Assembly: GCF_003243515.1 (NCBI RefSeq)
Contig: NZ_QFRA01000021.1
Span: 1-36,559 of the forward strand
Length of the DNA: 36,559 nt
Direction of reading: 5' to 3'
Source of the DNA: Corynebacterium kroppenstedtii
Lineage (GTDB): Bacteria; Actinomycetota; Actinomycetes; Mycobacteriales; Mycobacteriaceae
Shown: positions 16,346 to 25,638 of the stretch, in pieces
Layout: every line of letters begins with the position of its first letter
Position numbering within the stretch: the stretch's first letter is position 1
Translations under genes and position numbers: made by a program
Notes under the pieces: generated by a model
What the model was told of the DNA's origin: nothing
The model's input: only the letters and a program-made list of their open reading frames with translations
Database searches by the model: none

Positions 16346-16506
16346 TAAAAATCCTTCTTATCGACGATAACTGTGGCGCATCGAGGTCGTGTGCGCTCCC
16401 TGAGCCATGCTAGTCGCGAATTGGCAATTCCACGGGCAAGCGGTTGACATGCTGCGGCCATGATTGGTGGCTATGAGGACCGGCCTTTGAGAGGACGTGT
16501 GAGGCT

Positions 16507-16818
16507 TTAGCCCAGCCGTCCCCGCCCCATGCGGAGGAGTGCTGACGCGATGGCGGGACCTTCTGTCCCCAATTCCTCCCGGAACTCGTTGATGATCGCG
16601 ACTTCTCGCGTGTGTACGAGGCGAGTTCCGCCCGACCCCATTCGCGATTGCCCGATGAGATGCGAGATCTCCGTGCGGCGTTTGATAGCAGAAATGATCG
16701 TGTTATCCAGTTGATTTATTTCTTTTCTTAGTTCCTGGATACGTTCGTTCGATAACGGATCACTAGTTCCGCTAGTGACCTCGCTGGACGTAGACAGAGA
16801 ATCGCGAGGCTCAGTCAT
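16507..16818 (-). CDS. csm: Chorismate mutase, AroQ-delta type
   Basis: Converts chorismate to prephenate for phenylalanine and tyrosine. From ATG 16818 the product is 103 residues; an open extension to 16905 is unlikely to be translated. The all-helical AroQ fold is visible: IQELRKEINQLDNTIISAIKRRTEISHLIG (active-site Arg and Lys), then VHTREVAIINEFREELG, and a C-terminal GRGRLG. In Mycobacterium and Corynebacterium this short delta class is weakly active alone and is activated by docking its C-terminus (GRLG) onto DAHP synthase; the tail here fits. Divergent from pcrA with a shared 138-base promoter region. Confidence 0.92.
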   Translation of the reverse strand: MTEPRDSLSTSSEVTSGTSDPLSNERIQELRKEINQLDNTIISAIKRRTEISHLIGQSRMGSGGTRLVHTREVAIINEFREELGTEGPAIASALLRMGRGRLG

Positions 16819-16956
16819 GGGTCTTATTGTGTCATACCTGGGTTGTAGGTTGGAGTGCGAGCGCGTGACATTGACGGTTCCGTACTTCGCGAGATCGCAA
16901 TTCACATTGAAACTCGCCTTGAGCTAGACAGACTTAACTAGGAAGAGATACGCACT

Positions 16957-19569
16957 ATGAACGATAGCCTTTCCACTCGCTTGCCGGATGGTGGGCCATT
17001 GACTCCACAGCGGCTATTGGAAGGACTTAATCCACAGCAGCGGCAGGCGGTCGAACATGAGGGCTCCCCGTTGCTTGTCGTCGCGGGGGCTGGTTCGGGG
17101 AAGACCGCAGTTCTCACTCGCCGGATCGCCTATCTCATTGGTGTTCGTGGGGTAGCACCGTGGAATATCGTGGCTATCACCTTTACTAATAAAGCAGCGA
17201 CGGAAATGAAGGAACGCGTCGCCGATCTCATTGGGCCGATTGCCGAACGTATGTGGGTCTCTACATTCCACTCCATGTGCGTTCGTATTCTTCGCGCGCA
17301 AGCCAACCTTATTCCCGGTTTGAATACTAACTTCACTATTTATGACAGTGATGATTCGCGACGTCTGCTCACGATGATCGTCCGCGATATGAATTTGGAC
17401 ATGAAACGTTTTGCGGCGCGGACAGTAGCGTCGGCGATTTCAAATCTCAAGAATGAATTACGAACTCCCAACGAAGCACTTACCGACGCCGAAGAGAATA
17501 AGAACCCTTTTAATGAAACAGTGGCGCAGATCTTCGCTGAATACCAGAAGCGTCTGCGTGCATCGAATGCGGTCGATTTCGATGACTTAATCGGCGAAGT
17601 TGTCCGTATTTTCCGAGAATACCCGGAAGTGGCTCTTTATTACCGACGACGTTTCCGTCACGTGTTGGTGGACGAGTACCAGGATACGAACCATGCGCAG
17701 TATGTGTTGGTCTCGACGTTAGTGGGGGACGAGCGCTCTGAGGGGGATACTATTCCGCCGAGTGAGTTATGTGTCGTGGGCGACGCTGACCAGTCGATTT
17801 ATGCTTTCCGTGGGGCCACGATTCGCAACATTGAAGAGTTCGAGCGCGATTATCCCCACGCAGAAACAATTTTGTTAGAGCAGAATTACCGTTCCACCCA
17901 AACGATTCTTTCTGCTGCTAACGCTGTGATTTCCCAAAACTCTGGACGTCGCGAAAAGAATTTATGGACGGCGTTGGGAGAGGGTGAACGAATTGTCGGA
18001 TATGTGGCCGACAATGAGCACGATGAAGCCCGATTTGTGGCCCGTGAAATTGATCAGTTAGTTGATAACTCCGCCATTAATTATGGCGATATCGCTGTTT
18101 TCTACCGCACGAATAATGCGTCCCGGGCGTTGGAAGATATTTTTATTCGCAATGGTCTTTCGTACAAGGTGGTCGGTGGAACGCGATTTTATGAGCGTAA
18201 AGAAATTCGAGACATCATTGCTTATCTGAAGGTTCTGGATAATCCGGATGATTCGGTCAGCTTGCGGCGGATAATAAACACTCCGCGGCGAGGAATTGGT
18301 AACCGCGCGCTGTCTTTGCTCTCTCTGTACGCGGAAGATCACGGCGTCAGTATGGGCGCCGCATTGCGGGCCGCTGCCGATGGGGACATTCCAGCATTAG
18401 GATCGCGCGGCAATAAAGCGGTGGGCCGTTTTGTCGAGATGATGGACGGATTGCGGGAGGATACGGCTGATAACCAGCTGGTATCCCATGACGGTGACGG
18501 CTTAGGCATTCCCGATTTGGGCGCGATTGTTAACGACGTGATTGAACGAAGCGGTTATCTGGAAAGCCTGGAGGGATCGAATGATCCGCAGGATGGGGCC
18601 CGACTGGATAACCTCCGTGAGCTTGTCTCTGTGGCGCGTGAGTTCGCCTCCGAAGCTGCACATCAGTTGGCTTATGAACGCATGCCTAGAACTACCGCAT
18701 CGAAGAGTGCCCCGGGTGCTGGCGCGGAGGATGGTTCCAGCTTCGGCAGTGATGGCGTCGGTAGCGGCGGCACCGATAGCGGCGGAGGAATTGACCTTGC
18801 CACAGGTGACGAAGCATTTCTTGAAGAAGGTGAACCTCAGCCGGGGAGTTTGCAGGCATTTTTGGAGCGTGTTTCCTTAGTGTCTGATGCGGATCAGATT
18901 CCTGATGAAGAAAACGGTGTTATCACTCTCATGACGCTTCATACTGCGAAGGGGCTTGAATTCCCGGTCGTGTTCCTCACTGGTTGGGAGGACGGGCAGT
19001 TCCCGCACATGAGGGCGCTGGGTGATCCGTCGGAGCTATCGGAAGAACGACGCTTGGCTTATGTGGGTATTACGCGTGCGCAGCATCGGTTGTATATTTC
19101 CCGAGCCGTGATCAGGGGATCTTGGGGTCAGCCGGTGAATAATCCTGCATCGAGGTTTATTGCGGAGATTCCGGAGGATCTCATTCATTGGGAACGCGTG
19201 GAACCTCAGCAAAGCTGGGATAGCGGCGACTGGTCATTGGGATGGCCAGGCAAGTCGACTTCCGGGTATCGACGGGGGAACTCTCGGTATCGTGGCTCTC
19301 AATATGGCGGCGCTGGGTCGTTGGCTCATGGTGGTGGCCGGCGAGGTGCTGGTCGTGGAGTCGGTTCGTCCTCGGATCATCGTTCGGGTACGCCTGCGTC
19401 GGCGCTTCATCTCGAGGTCGGCGACCAAGTCAATCACGATAAATATGGGTTGGGAACTGTGGAATCAGTCTCAGGCCTTGGCAAGCACACCAGCGTGGTG
19501 ATCAATTTCGGGAAGGAAGGCACCGTCCGCCTCATGCTGATCGGCAACGTTCCCATGGAGAAGCTGTAA
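16957..19569 (+). CDS. pcrA: ATP-dependent 3'-5' DNA helicase PcrA/UvrD
   Basis: Superfamily 1A helicase for nucleotide-excision repair and removal of proteins from DNA; 870 residues. Motifs in order: Q motif LNPQQRQAVEH (about 24-34), Walker A AGAGSGKTAVLTRR, motif Ia ITFTNKAATEMKERV, II DEYQDTNHAQY, III VVGDADQSIYAFRGA, IV LLEQNYRST, V VITLMTLHTAKGLEFPVVFL, VI ERRLAYVGITRAQHRLYISRA. The C-terminal 50 residues (VGDQVNHDKYGLGTVESVSG) are the Tudor-like RNA-polymerase-binding domain. Two low-complexity insertions are present: a Gly/Ser/Asp-rich one at about residues 575-620 and a Gly/Arg/Ser-rich linker before the C-terminal domain. ATG 16957 has GAAGAG in front. Confidence 0.97.
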   Translation: MNDSLSTRLPDGGPLTPQRLLEGLNPQQRQAVEHEGSPLLVVAGAGSGKTAVLTRRIAYLIGVRGVAPWNIVAITFTNKAATEMKERVADLIGPIAERMWVSTFHSMCVRILRAQANLIPGLNTNFTIYDSDDSRRLLTMIVRDMNLDMKRFAARTVASAISNLKNELRTPNEALTDAEENKNPFNETVAQIFAEYQKRLRASNAVDFDDLIGEVVRIFREYPEVALYYRRRFRHVLVDEYQDTNHAQYVLVSTLVGDERSEGDTIPPSELCVVGDADQSIYAFRGATIRNIEEFERDYPHAETILLEQNYRSTQTILSAANAVISQNSGRREKNLWTALGEGERIVGYVADNEHDEARFVAREIDQLVDNSAINYGDIAVFYRTNNASRALEDIFIRNGLSYKVVGGTRFYERKEIRDIIAYLKVLDNPDDSVSLRRIINTPRRGIGNRALSLLSLYAEDHGVSMGAALRAAADGDIPALGSRGNKAVGRFVEMMDGLREDTADNQLVSHDGDGLGIPDLGAIVNDVIERSGYLESLEGSNDPQDGARLDNLRELVSVAREFASEAAHQLAYERMPRTTASKSAPGAGAEDGSSFGSDGVGSGGTDSGGGIDLATGDEAFLEEGEPQPGSLQAFLERVSLVSDADQIPDEENGVITLMTLHTAKGLEFPVVFLTGWEDGQFPHMRALGDPSELSEERRLAYVGITRAQHRLYISRAVIRGSWGQPVNNPASRFIAEIPEDLIHWERVEPQQSWDSGDWSLGWPGKSTSGYRRGNSRYRGSQYGGAGSLAHGGGRRGAGRGVGSSSDHRSGTPASALHLEVGDQVNHDKYGLGTVESVSGLGKHTSVVINFGKEGTVRLMLIGNVPMEKL

Positions 19570-19820
19570 GAGCGTCTACTGGATGCACTTGCGAGGGAGG
19601 GGCGTGCGCTGTGGCCGGCCGGCGAGGGACGGGTAACGTCGGCCAGCGAAGCCGGGGATATCGGGATACGGGAATATGTGAATAGGGCTTTACGGCAAAA
19701 TGTGTCCGCCTACCGGCTCCTTCTTCCGCGTGTCGGTGCGTCGCGCCCCAGGATTCTGTCCGCACCGCCTTCTGTCGTATAACCCTCGTATTACCCTGCG
19801 AATGCCTCGGTCCCGCGACG
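19570..19820. other. Intergenic region without a gene
   Basis: Between the convergent pcrA and M23 genes lie about 300 bases. Open frames crossing it are Arg/Pro-rich and not gene-like. A GC-rich GGCCGGCCGGCGAGG stretch near 19613-19627 could fold, but without a T-run; nothing else is seen apart from the M23 terminator listed separately. Confidence 0.6.
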
Positions 19821-19852
19821 AAAAAATCGCTGGCCCACAAGGAACCAGCGAT
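19821..19852 (-). terminator. Intrinsic terminator of the M23 peptidase gene
   Basis: ATCGCTGG and CCAGCGAT (19826-19833 and 19845-19852) form an eight-base perfect stem with an 11-base loop. On the minus strand the stem is followed by a run of T (the A-run at 19821-19826 on the plus strand). It lies 18 bases beyond the stop codon. Confidence 0.88.
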
Positions 19853-19870
19853 CTGATAAGAGAGCTAGCG

Positions 19871-20665
19871 TTAGCGCTGAATTGGGCCGAGGTTAATTCC
19901 GTGCGCGGCCAACCACGGCAGCGGATCGATCGCCTCGCCACCATTGGGGTGGACCTCGAAGTGGCAATGCGACCCAGTGGAGAATCCGCGCGAACCCATC
20001 CCGGCGATAACGTCGCCAGCCTTAACGCGCTGTCCAACAGTCACGTTGATTGTTTCCATGTGGCCGTACACGAACACGGTGCCGTCGTCGGCACGAAGAC
20101 GAACCCACTGGCCGAACCCAGAGGCAGGACCTGCGGAAATAACAGTGGAATCCATGACGGCGTACTCGGGGGTGCCCAGCACGTTGGCGATGTCAATGCC
20201 CTTGTGGAAAGCGCCCCACCGCATCTCGAAACCGGTGGTCAGAATGCCCTGAGCAGGTTTAACAATTCCGAGCGCATTCATGATGGCGTTGCCAACCGGC
20301 CCCGCTGAAGCAGGTTGTGCAGCAGGCTCAGGTGTCCGCGCAGCAGCATCGGCAGCAAGGCGCTGCTTATTAAACTCAACAGTCTTTGCGATCTGGTCGT
20401 GCAGGTTCGCGACCGGCTTAGCTTGAGGAAGCTGAAGAATCTGAGGCGAGGACTCTGAAGCAGTTGCCTCGGAAGGCGTAGCGTCGGCATCTTTGGCGAC
20501 CAACCGGACACTATCGCTATGGCCAATGGTGGCGGCTCCTGCGCCGACAGCTCCCGCGGTGCCCAACGCACCGGCTGCAACGGCGACCGAGGCTACCCGG
20601 CTGGCCTTAGGAGTTGTCTGGCGGCGATGCGTCCCGATATAATGGCTGCCTCGATTCGTCCGCAC
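19871..20665 (-). CDS. Secreted M23 (LytM) peptidoglycan endopeptidase
   Basis: Zinc metallopeptidase expected to cut cell-wall cross-bridges outside the membrane. GTG 20665 is chosen because GAGAGG lies seven bases before it (264 residues); an upstream extension to 20734 looks non-coding. A basic N-terminus and a hydrophobic Ala/Gly/Val segment (VAVAAGALGTAGAVGAGAAT, about residues 27-46) form a signal peptide or anchor. A central helical, Ala/Pro/Gln-rich linker follows. The C-terminal M23 domain shows TTGFEMRWGAFHKGIDIA (H and D zinc ligands) and GSHCHFEVHPNG (the HxH motif), with YGHMETINV between them. Divergent from perM. Confidence 0.92.
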   Translation of the reverse strand: MRTNRGSHYIGTHRRQTTPKASRVASVAVAAGALGTAGAVGAGAATIGHSDSVRLVAKDADATPSEATASESSPQILQLPQAKPVANLHDQIAKTVEFNKQRLAADAAARTPEPAAQPASAGPVGNAIMNALGIVKPAQGILTTGFEMRWGAFHKGIDIANVLGTPEYAVMDSTVISAGPASGFGQWVRLRADDGTVFVYGHMETINVTVGQRVKAGDVIAGMGSRGFSTGSHCHFEVHPNGGEAIDPLPWLAAHGINLGPIQR

Positions 20666-21041
20666 GTGTACACCTCTCAAGCAAAAATAGTGGCCAGCCG
20701 CACCACGCACTCGGCTGGTTACTGTGTGTTTCACATCGACCGTACTGCTTAACTGTTTTAACAGGTAAGCGTAATCGTTTTGTAATCTCCGAACGAAATA
20801 GTAACGAACGGCTAGCGTCGCGGCAAGCTGTTTTCCATCTTTTTCTCACTGAGGTGTGAGCATGGGAACACGGATTCGCGCTGCGCGCGAATTATGTGAT
20901 GCGTCACAGATTTGGTATGGGTGGGAACATTAATCACAGGCGACTACAGTTGTCTCAGCTGGCCTGGACTTTTTGGGTTTGTCGCCCCGAAAGTCGGAGT
21001 GCCTCATGTGCCCCACGCGCGGAAGGTGTCAGGATAGACAA
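20666..21041. promoter_or_regulatory. Divergent regulatory region between the M23 gene and perM
   Basis: This 376-base gap has no gene but several symmetric elements. CCAGCCG/CGGCTGG (20694-20700 and 20712-20718) is a hairpin that, on the minus strand, is followed within eight bases by T5, just ahead of the M23 start. CTTAACTGTT-TT-AACAGGTAAG (20748-20769) is a near-perfect 22-base inverted repeat. CTCAC-N6-GTGAG lies at 20845-20860. TGTGA-N4-TCACA lies at 20895-20908. TACAGT at 20945-20950 may be the perM -10. Cell-wall hydrolase genes are often heavily regulated in this order; which factors bind here is unknown. Confidence 0.45.
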
Positions 21042-23111
21042 GTGAGAAATACCACCCCATCGAATTCTCGACGTCCGGGGGATGGGCGGTCACGGAAGAA
21101 TGGCCGCCGATCCCGCGGCACGGATGCGCAACGCTTGACGTGGGACTCCCCGTCGTCGTCACGACAGCATCGCCCCGACCGCTCATCGCGTCAGTCGGAG
21201 ACGGGTGCGGAGCGATCGTCACATCAATCCAGTCGCCCTTCGTTTGACGACGTTGCGCATCGTGATTCCTCCCGGCCGCGGTCAACCGCTGGCGATTCGC
21301 GCGCAAACCAGGCGCCTCGCGCGTCCGAACAATATGTTCGCGAGCAGCGTCCACAAGCTCGTGCAACGCGTGGCTCACGTCGAACAGATGAGGACCGGGC
21401 ATCGCGGGTACGCGGCGCGGGGGGCCTCGACAACGCAGCAGCCGTCGGAAAGAAAAATGCGAGTGCGCGAGGTACTCGGGGTGCTCGTGCCACGGGTGCC
21501 GGCCCGGACGACGGCCGTCGGGGATCTGGAAATAACCGCGGTGCAGCGGGTGCATCTCCCCGCGGACGGCGATTCGGACTCAACCGCTGGACTCAATGGT
21601 GGCAGAGGAGCGGTAGCGCGGCTCGCAGCGCCGCGGGTGGCTCCTTTACTACACGGTTGAGGAAATTCCTGCCGGGGATTGCGGCCACCCATGTCTCCGT
21701 GATCGGCGTCATCATCGCAGTTGCGCTCATTATTTTATTGGCGTTGGACCTTTCCTTCGTTGCAGCTCCGGCCACGATTGCATCCCTGTGGTTGACGTTC
21801 AATCTCGCGCCGCTCTCGATGTCCGGCGCCGATCTTGGCCTCCTGCCGCTGCTTCCCGCGCTGGGCTACGCATTGTGGATAGCGCTCCGAATCCGGTCGG
21901 TCGTCCGAGAGCGAATCAGCGTCAGCGACGTGCGCATGCTTGTCGGCTGTTCGCTGGCTCTTCCTATCTTGCTGACGTTAACCGCGCTGGCAATGCTCTG
22001 GGACGCGCAGCCGGTCCTTCCGGTGAACGTGCCGTCGGTCTGGATGTCGGTCTTGTCGACGTTCGCTCTCAACGCGCTAGCGATCGTTTTTGGCATGGGT
22101 AAACGTTTGTGGCGAGCTTTGTTGCGTTTTTACGGCGTGCCCCAGTGGCCTGTCGATGCGATTCGTCTGGGCATAGCTTTTCTCGCCGCGATGGGGGGCA
22201 TCGGCGCTCTTGTTGTGATTGTTAGCCTGGTTGCGCACTGGTCCGCTTTTACGGATGCGTATTCCATCGCGTCGGGTGCCGGCGGCAAAATAGGGCTGAC
22301 ACTGGTGTGGGTCGCTTATTTCCCGAATATGGCTCTAGCGTCGGCGAGTGTTCTTGCGGGGGCCGAGGCGAACTTCGGTGCCGCACAGGTCAGCTTGTTT
22401 ACGGCGACACGTGCGGAGCTGCCTCCGGTGCCGGTGCTTGCTGCGATGCCCGGCGATGTTTTCCCTGGCGCATGGCTCGGGCTTTTTATTCCTGCTGCGG
22501 TCGCCATTCTTGTTTACCGACGATTCCTGAGCCAGCGTAGCGTTGTTGTATCTCCCTATGGAACTGTTGGAGTAGCTGCCCTTTCGGCTGGGGGTGTTGG
22601 AATGGTCGTGACGTCGCTAAACAGTGGCGTGGTTGGTGTGTACGGGTGGTCTGGGCCAACCCCCTGGCTGACCGGCGCGGTAGCTGCTGGCTGGATGTTT
22701 GCCGTGGGGGTGATCACGATGGCGGTGATCGGCATACGTCGAGGCAGGAGTACACCTCCCCAAGTGAGTACCTCGGAGGACCGTGGTGGCACGCGTGAAA
22801 CTGATGCCTCCAAGGACGACCAGCATAAGGCTGAGCGGTATGACGCTGCTGCTTCTCGTAACGACGAAAAACCTACCACGCAACGGGTTGAATCCGAGAA
22901 TAATGAAGCGTCTGGCGACGAGTCAGACGCGGACAGTGAGCTGAACGTCGGAATTACATCGGATGTGAACAGTGAATCGGTTGATGGGAAACCTGATGAT
23001 CAGGGTGATGACGCCGATGACACGACATCAGATAACGATTCAGAGTCTTCTGCCGGTAACATTTCTCCAGATGTCTCGTCTCAAGGTGGTGCGTCCGATG
23101 ATTCGCGTTGA
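21042..23111 (+). CDS. perM: PerM/DUF6350-like integral membrane protein
   Basis: GTG 21042 is chosen since AGGA lies seven bases before it (689 residues); the frame is open back to 20973. Residues 1 to about 200 are disordered and rich in Arg, Ser and Gly. Residues about 205-590 hold roughly nine to ten membrane helices with family features such as WVAYFPNMALASASVLAGAEANFG. The last 90 residues are acidic and disordered. In Mycobacterium tuberculosis the homologue beside purN (Rv0955, PerM) is needed for growth under low magnesium and for persistence, and stabilises the divisome protein FtsB. Gene order perM-purN-purH is the same here, which supports the name. Its end overlaps purN by 14 bases. 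Confidence 0.83.
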   Translation: MRNTTPSNSRRPGDGRSRKNGRRSRGTDAQRLTWDSPSSSRQHRPDRSSRQSETGAERSSHQSSRPSFDDVAHRDSSRPRSTAGDSRANQAPRASEQYVREQRPQARATRGSRRTDEDRASRVRGAGGLDNAAAVGKKNASARGTRGARATGAGPDDGRRGSGNNRGAAGASPRGRRFGLNRWTQWWQRSGSAARSAAGGSFTTRLRKFLPGIAATHVSVIGVIIAVALIILLALDLSFVAAPATIASLWLTFNLAPLSMSGADLGLLPLLPALGYALWIALRIRSVVRERISVSDVRMLVGCSLALPILLTLTALAMLWDAQPVLPVNVPSVWMSVLSTFALNALAIVFGMGKRLWRALLRFYGVPQWPVDAIRLGIAFLAAMGGIGALVVIVSLVAHWSAFTDAYSIASGAGGKIGLTLVWVAYFPNMALASASVLAGAEANFGAAQVSLFTATRAELPPVPVLAAMPGDVFPGAWLGLFIPAAVAILVYRRFLSQRSVVVSPYGTVGVAALSAGGVGMVVTSLNSGVVGVYGWSGPTPWLTGAVAAGWMFAVGVITMAVIGIRRGRSTPPQVSTSEDRGGTRETDASKDDQHKAERYDAAASRNDEKPTTQRVESENNEASGDESDADSELNVGITSDVNSESVDGKPDDQGDDADDTTSDNDSESSAGNISPDVSSQGGASDDSR

Positions 23112-23847
23112 TCCCGTATTTCCTGGCCGTCCTCTTCGGCTCGTTGTGTTGGCCTCGGGGGAGGGCACTTTGTTTCAGGCTCTTCTTGACGCGCGCCGAG
23201 AAATGCCCTCGTTTAGCGTGCAGGCGTTGGTTACGGATAAGCCATGTGCTGCGATTGAGCGCGCTCGCCATGAAGATATCCCGGTCGCCACTGTGACACC
23301 CTCTCGTAAGAACACATCGGTACCCACTCAGACTCCCGAACCGCATCCAGACCAATGTGATGACTCCGCAGATTCGTGGCCAGCGGCTGATAGCCAGGCT
23401 GGTACTTGCCATCATGACACCTACGCAGAACGTCGTCGGCAATGGAACAGTGAATTAGCGCAGGCAGTTCAGCACTACGGCCCCGACATCGTCGTGAGCG
23501 CGGGCTTCATGCGCATCGTCGGCGATGAGTTTTTAGCCAGGTTCGGGGGCCGCATGATCAACACCCATCCTGCACTTCTTCCTGCTTTCCCCGGAGCACA
23601 CGCCGTGGCCGATGCCGTCGCCTATGGAGCGAAAATTACCGGCAGCACTATTCACCTGGTCGATTCCGGTGTAGACACAGGGCCTATCCTGGAGCAGGAG
23701 GCTGTTCCCATTCACGATGGTGACACGCCCGATACTGTCCACCGCCGCATCAAAATTGTTGAACGACGGTTGCTCGTCTCAACATTGGATGCGATCGCGC
23801 GGCGCGGTTACATTTCAGACGGACGAAAGGCATCTTTCCTTCCATGA
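23098..23847 (+). CDS. purN: Phosphoribosylglycinamide formyltransferase
   Basis: Third step of purine synthesis: formyl-tetrahydrofolate-dependent formylation of GAR. ATG 23098 has AAGGTGGTG in front and overlaps perM; the product has 249 residues. The core matches PurN: LVVLASGEGTLFQALLDA (phosphate loop), VVSAGFMRIVGDEFL, INTHPALLPAFPGAHAV (catalytic Asn and His), HLVDSGVDTGPILEQEAVPI (catalytic Asp). A hydrophilic stretch of about 35 residues (PSRKNTSVPTQTPEPHPDQ onward, about 65-100) is inserted in the loop before DTYAERRRQW, making it longer than the usual 190-215 residues. The stop overlaps purH by four bases. Confidence 0.97.
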   Translation: MIRVDPVFPGRPLRLVVLASGEGTLFQALLDARREMPSFSVQALVTDKPCAAIERARHEDIPVATVTPSRKNTSVPTQTPEPHPDQCDDSADSWPAADSQAGTCHHDTYAERRRQWNSELAQAVQHYGPDIVVSAGFMRIVGDEFLARFGGRMINTHPALLPAFPGAHAVADAVAYGAKITGSTIHLVDSGVDTGPILEQEAVPIHDGDTPDTVHRRIKIVERRLLVSTLDAIARRGYISDGRKASFLP

Positions 23848-25502
23848 CCGACTCCCAATCCGCAACTCCTTCTCCCGCTACATCCTCCACATCCGATTCC
23901 CAGATTCCCGTAAAACGTGCACTGATCAGCGTCTATGACAAAGCTGGACTCACAGATTTGGCTAGTGCCCTCCACGCTGATGGCGTTGAAATCGTATCGA
24001 CGGGGTCCACCGCTGCTCATATCGCCGATGCAGGAATCCCCGTGACGCTCGTCGAAAAGCTCACAGGTTTCCCCGAGTGCCTCGACGGGCGAGTCAAAAC
24101 TCTGCACCCCAAAGTTCACGCGGGGATCTTGGCTGACACGCGAAACCCAGACCATGTTAAGCAACTCGAAGACATGGGGATTGAGGGTTTTCAGCTCGTT
24201 GTGGTGAATTTGTACCCCTTCTCTGAAACGGTCGCGTCGGGTGCGGATCGTGACGAATGTGTGGAAAAGATCGATATCGGCGGGCCGTCGATGGTTCGTG
24301 CTGCTGCGAAGAATCACCAGTCTGTCGCGGTTGTTGTGAACCCCGACGATTACGCCGACGCCGCCAAGGCAGTTCACGATGGCGGTTTTAGTTTTGCGCA
24401 GCGTGTGGACCTTGCGTCCCGCGCTTTCCAGCACACCGCGGCCTATGACGTTGCGGTGGCGACGTGGATGTCGAAGCAATCCGCGTTAACCCAGGCATCG
24501 TCGAATGATGAGGCCGGTTCAGGTAAGGCCGGTTCGGATAAGACCACGTTTGGCGAGTTTGTGGGCAGCACCTACACGCTGTCGCACCCTCTTCGCTATG
24601 GCGAAAACCCGCATCAAGCTGCGGCATTGTACGTGGATGAGCATGGTCATCCGGGCTTGGCTCAAGCCGAGCAGCTCCACGGCAAAGAGATGTCCTACAA
24701 CAACTACACCGACGGCGACGCTGCGTGGCGTGCCGTGTGGGATCATCCGGGCGAGACGTGTGTTGCCGTCATTAAGCATGCCAATCCGTGTGGCATCGCG
24801 ATTTCCCGCGAGTCGGTTGCCGACGCTCACCGCAAAGCCCACGCCTGCGACCCCGTGTCTGCCTACGGCGGAATCATTGCTGCGAACAAGCCGGTGACGT
24901 TAGAGATGGCTCAAACGGTGAAGAAGATCTTTACCGAGGCCATCATTGCACCATCATTTGACGACGATGCCTTCGAGCTGTTGAAGACGAAGAAGAATCT
25001 TCGCATCCTGGTCGCGCCGAAGCCCGAGCGCCAAGGATTGCAGCTCAAAGAGGTATCCGGTGGCGTGCTTGTTCAGGAACGCGATGTTCTGGATGCTTCC
25101 GGTGACGATCCGTCAACGTGGGAGCTTGTTGCTGGTGACCCAGCCGATGACGAGACCTTCAACGACCTCGCCTTTGCGTGGCGTTCCGTGCGCGCCGTGA
25201 AGTCCAACGCCATTTTGCTGGCCAAGGATGGCGCGACAGTGGGCGTCGGTATGGGGCAGGTCAACCGTGTTGATTCTGCTCGGCTGTCAGTTCAGCGTGC
25301 CGGGGAGGATCGTGCTCGTGGTGCTGTTGCCGCATCGGATGCCTTCTTCCCCTTTGCCGACGGTTTCGAGGTGCTTGCCGACGCTGGTGTGCGCGCGGTT
25401 GTTCAACCCGGTGGTTCGATCCGCGACGAGGAAGTTATTGAGGCCGCCCGCAAGGCGGGAGTCACCATGTACCTGACCAAGGAGCGTCACTTCTTCCACT
25501 AG
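23844..25502 (+). CDS. purH: Bifunctional AICAR formyltransferase / IMP cyclohydrolase
   Basis: Catalyses the last two steps of IMP synthesis in the cytoplasm. The product has 552 residues. The N-terminal IMP cyclohydrolase (MGS-like) domain shows ISVYDKAGLTDLA, STGSTAAHIADAGIPV and DGRVKTLHPKVHAGIL. The AICAR transformylase part shows LRYGENPHQAAALYV, SYNNYTDGDAAWRAV, KHANPCGIA (catalytic Lys-His) and DPVSAYGGIIAANKPV, ending FFPFADGF, VVQPGGSIRDEEVI and LTKERHFFH as in the family. A Gly/Ser/Lys-rich linker (EAGSGKAGSDKTTFG) lies between them. It overlaps purN by ATGA, so perM, purN and purH form one translationally linked unit. Confidence 0.98.
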   Translation: MTDSQSATPSPATSSTSDSQIPVKRALISVYDKAGLTDLASALHADGVEIVSTGSTAAHIADAGIPVTLVEKLTGFPECLDGRVKTLHPKVHAGILADTRNPDHVKQLEDMGIEGFQLVVVNLYPFSETVASGADRDECVEKIDIGGPSMVRAAAKNHQSVAVVVNPDDYADAAKAVHDGGFSFAQRVDLASRAFQHTAAYDVAVATWMSKQSALTQASSNDEAGSGKAGSDKTTFGEFVGSTYTLSHPLRYGENPHQAAALYVDEHGHPGLAQAEQLHGKEMSYNNYTDGDAAWRAVWDHPGETCVAVIKHANPCGIAISRESVADAHRKAHACDPVSAYGGIIAANKPVTLEMAQTVKKIFTEAIIAPSFDDDAFELLKTKKNLRILVAPKPERQGLQLKEVSGGVLVQERDVLDASGDDPSTWELVAGDPADDETFNDLAFAWRSVRAVKSNAILLAKDGATVGVGMGQVNRVDSARLSVQRAGEDRARGAVAASDAFFPFADGFEVLADAGVRAVVQPGGSIRDEEVIEAARKAGVTMYLTKERHFFH

Positions 25503-25638
25503 TCGGTTGGTGTGGTTGGCTCTGGTCCACACCGACGAGGCGAGGGAAATCATGTTTTCTCGGTGTCTTTGCACGCGCGGGTCTCATTTATGGCTACTGT
25601 GAATGTGATCTGTATTGCATAGCCATCCTGGAGGAAAA

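Noticed and set aside
20666..20900. A c-di-AMP (ydaO-type) riboswitch ahead of the M23 peptidase gene, as seen for some actinobacterial cell-wall hydrolases.
   Set aside because: I could not match the conserved core or multi-helix layout; only simple hairpins are present.
20895..20908. TGTGA-N4-TCACA as a GlxR (CRP-type) site.
   Set aside because: GlxR sites have six bases between the half sites; the four-base spacing puts the halves on the wrong helical face. Kept only as an unassigned palindrome.
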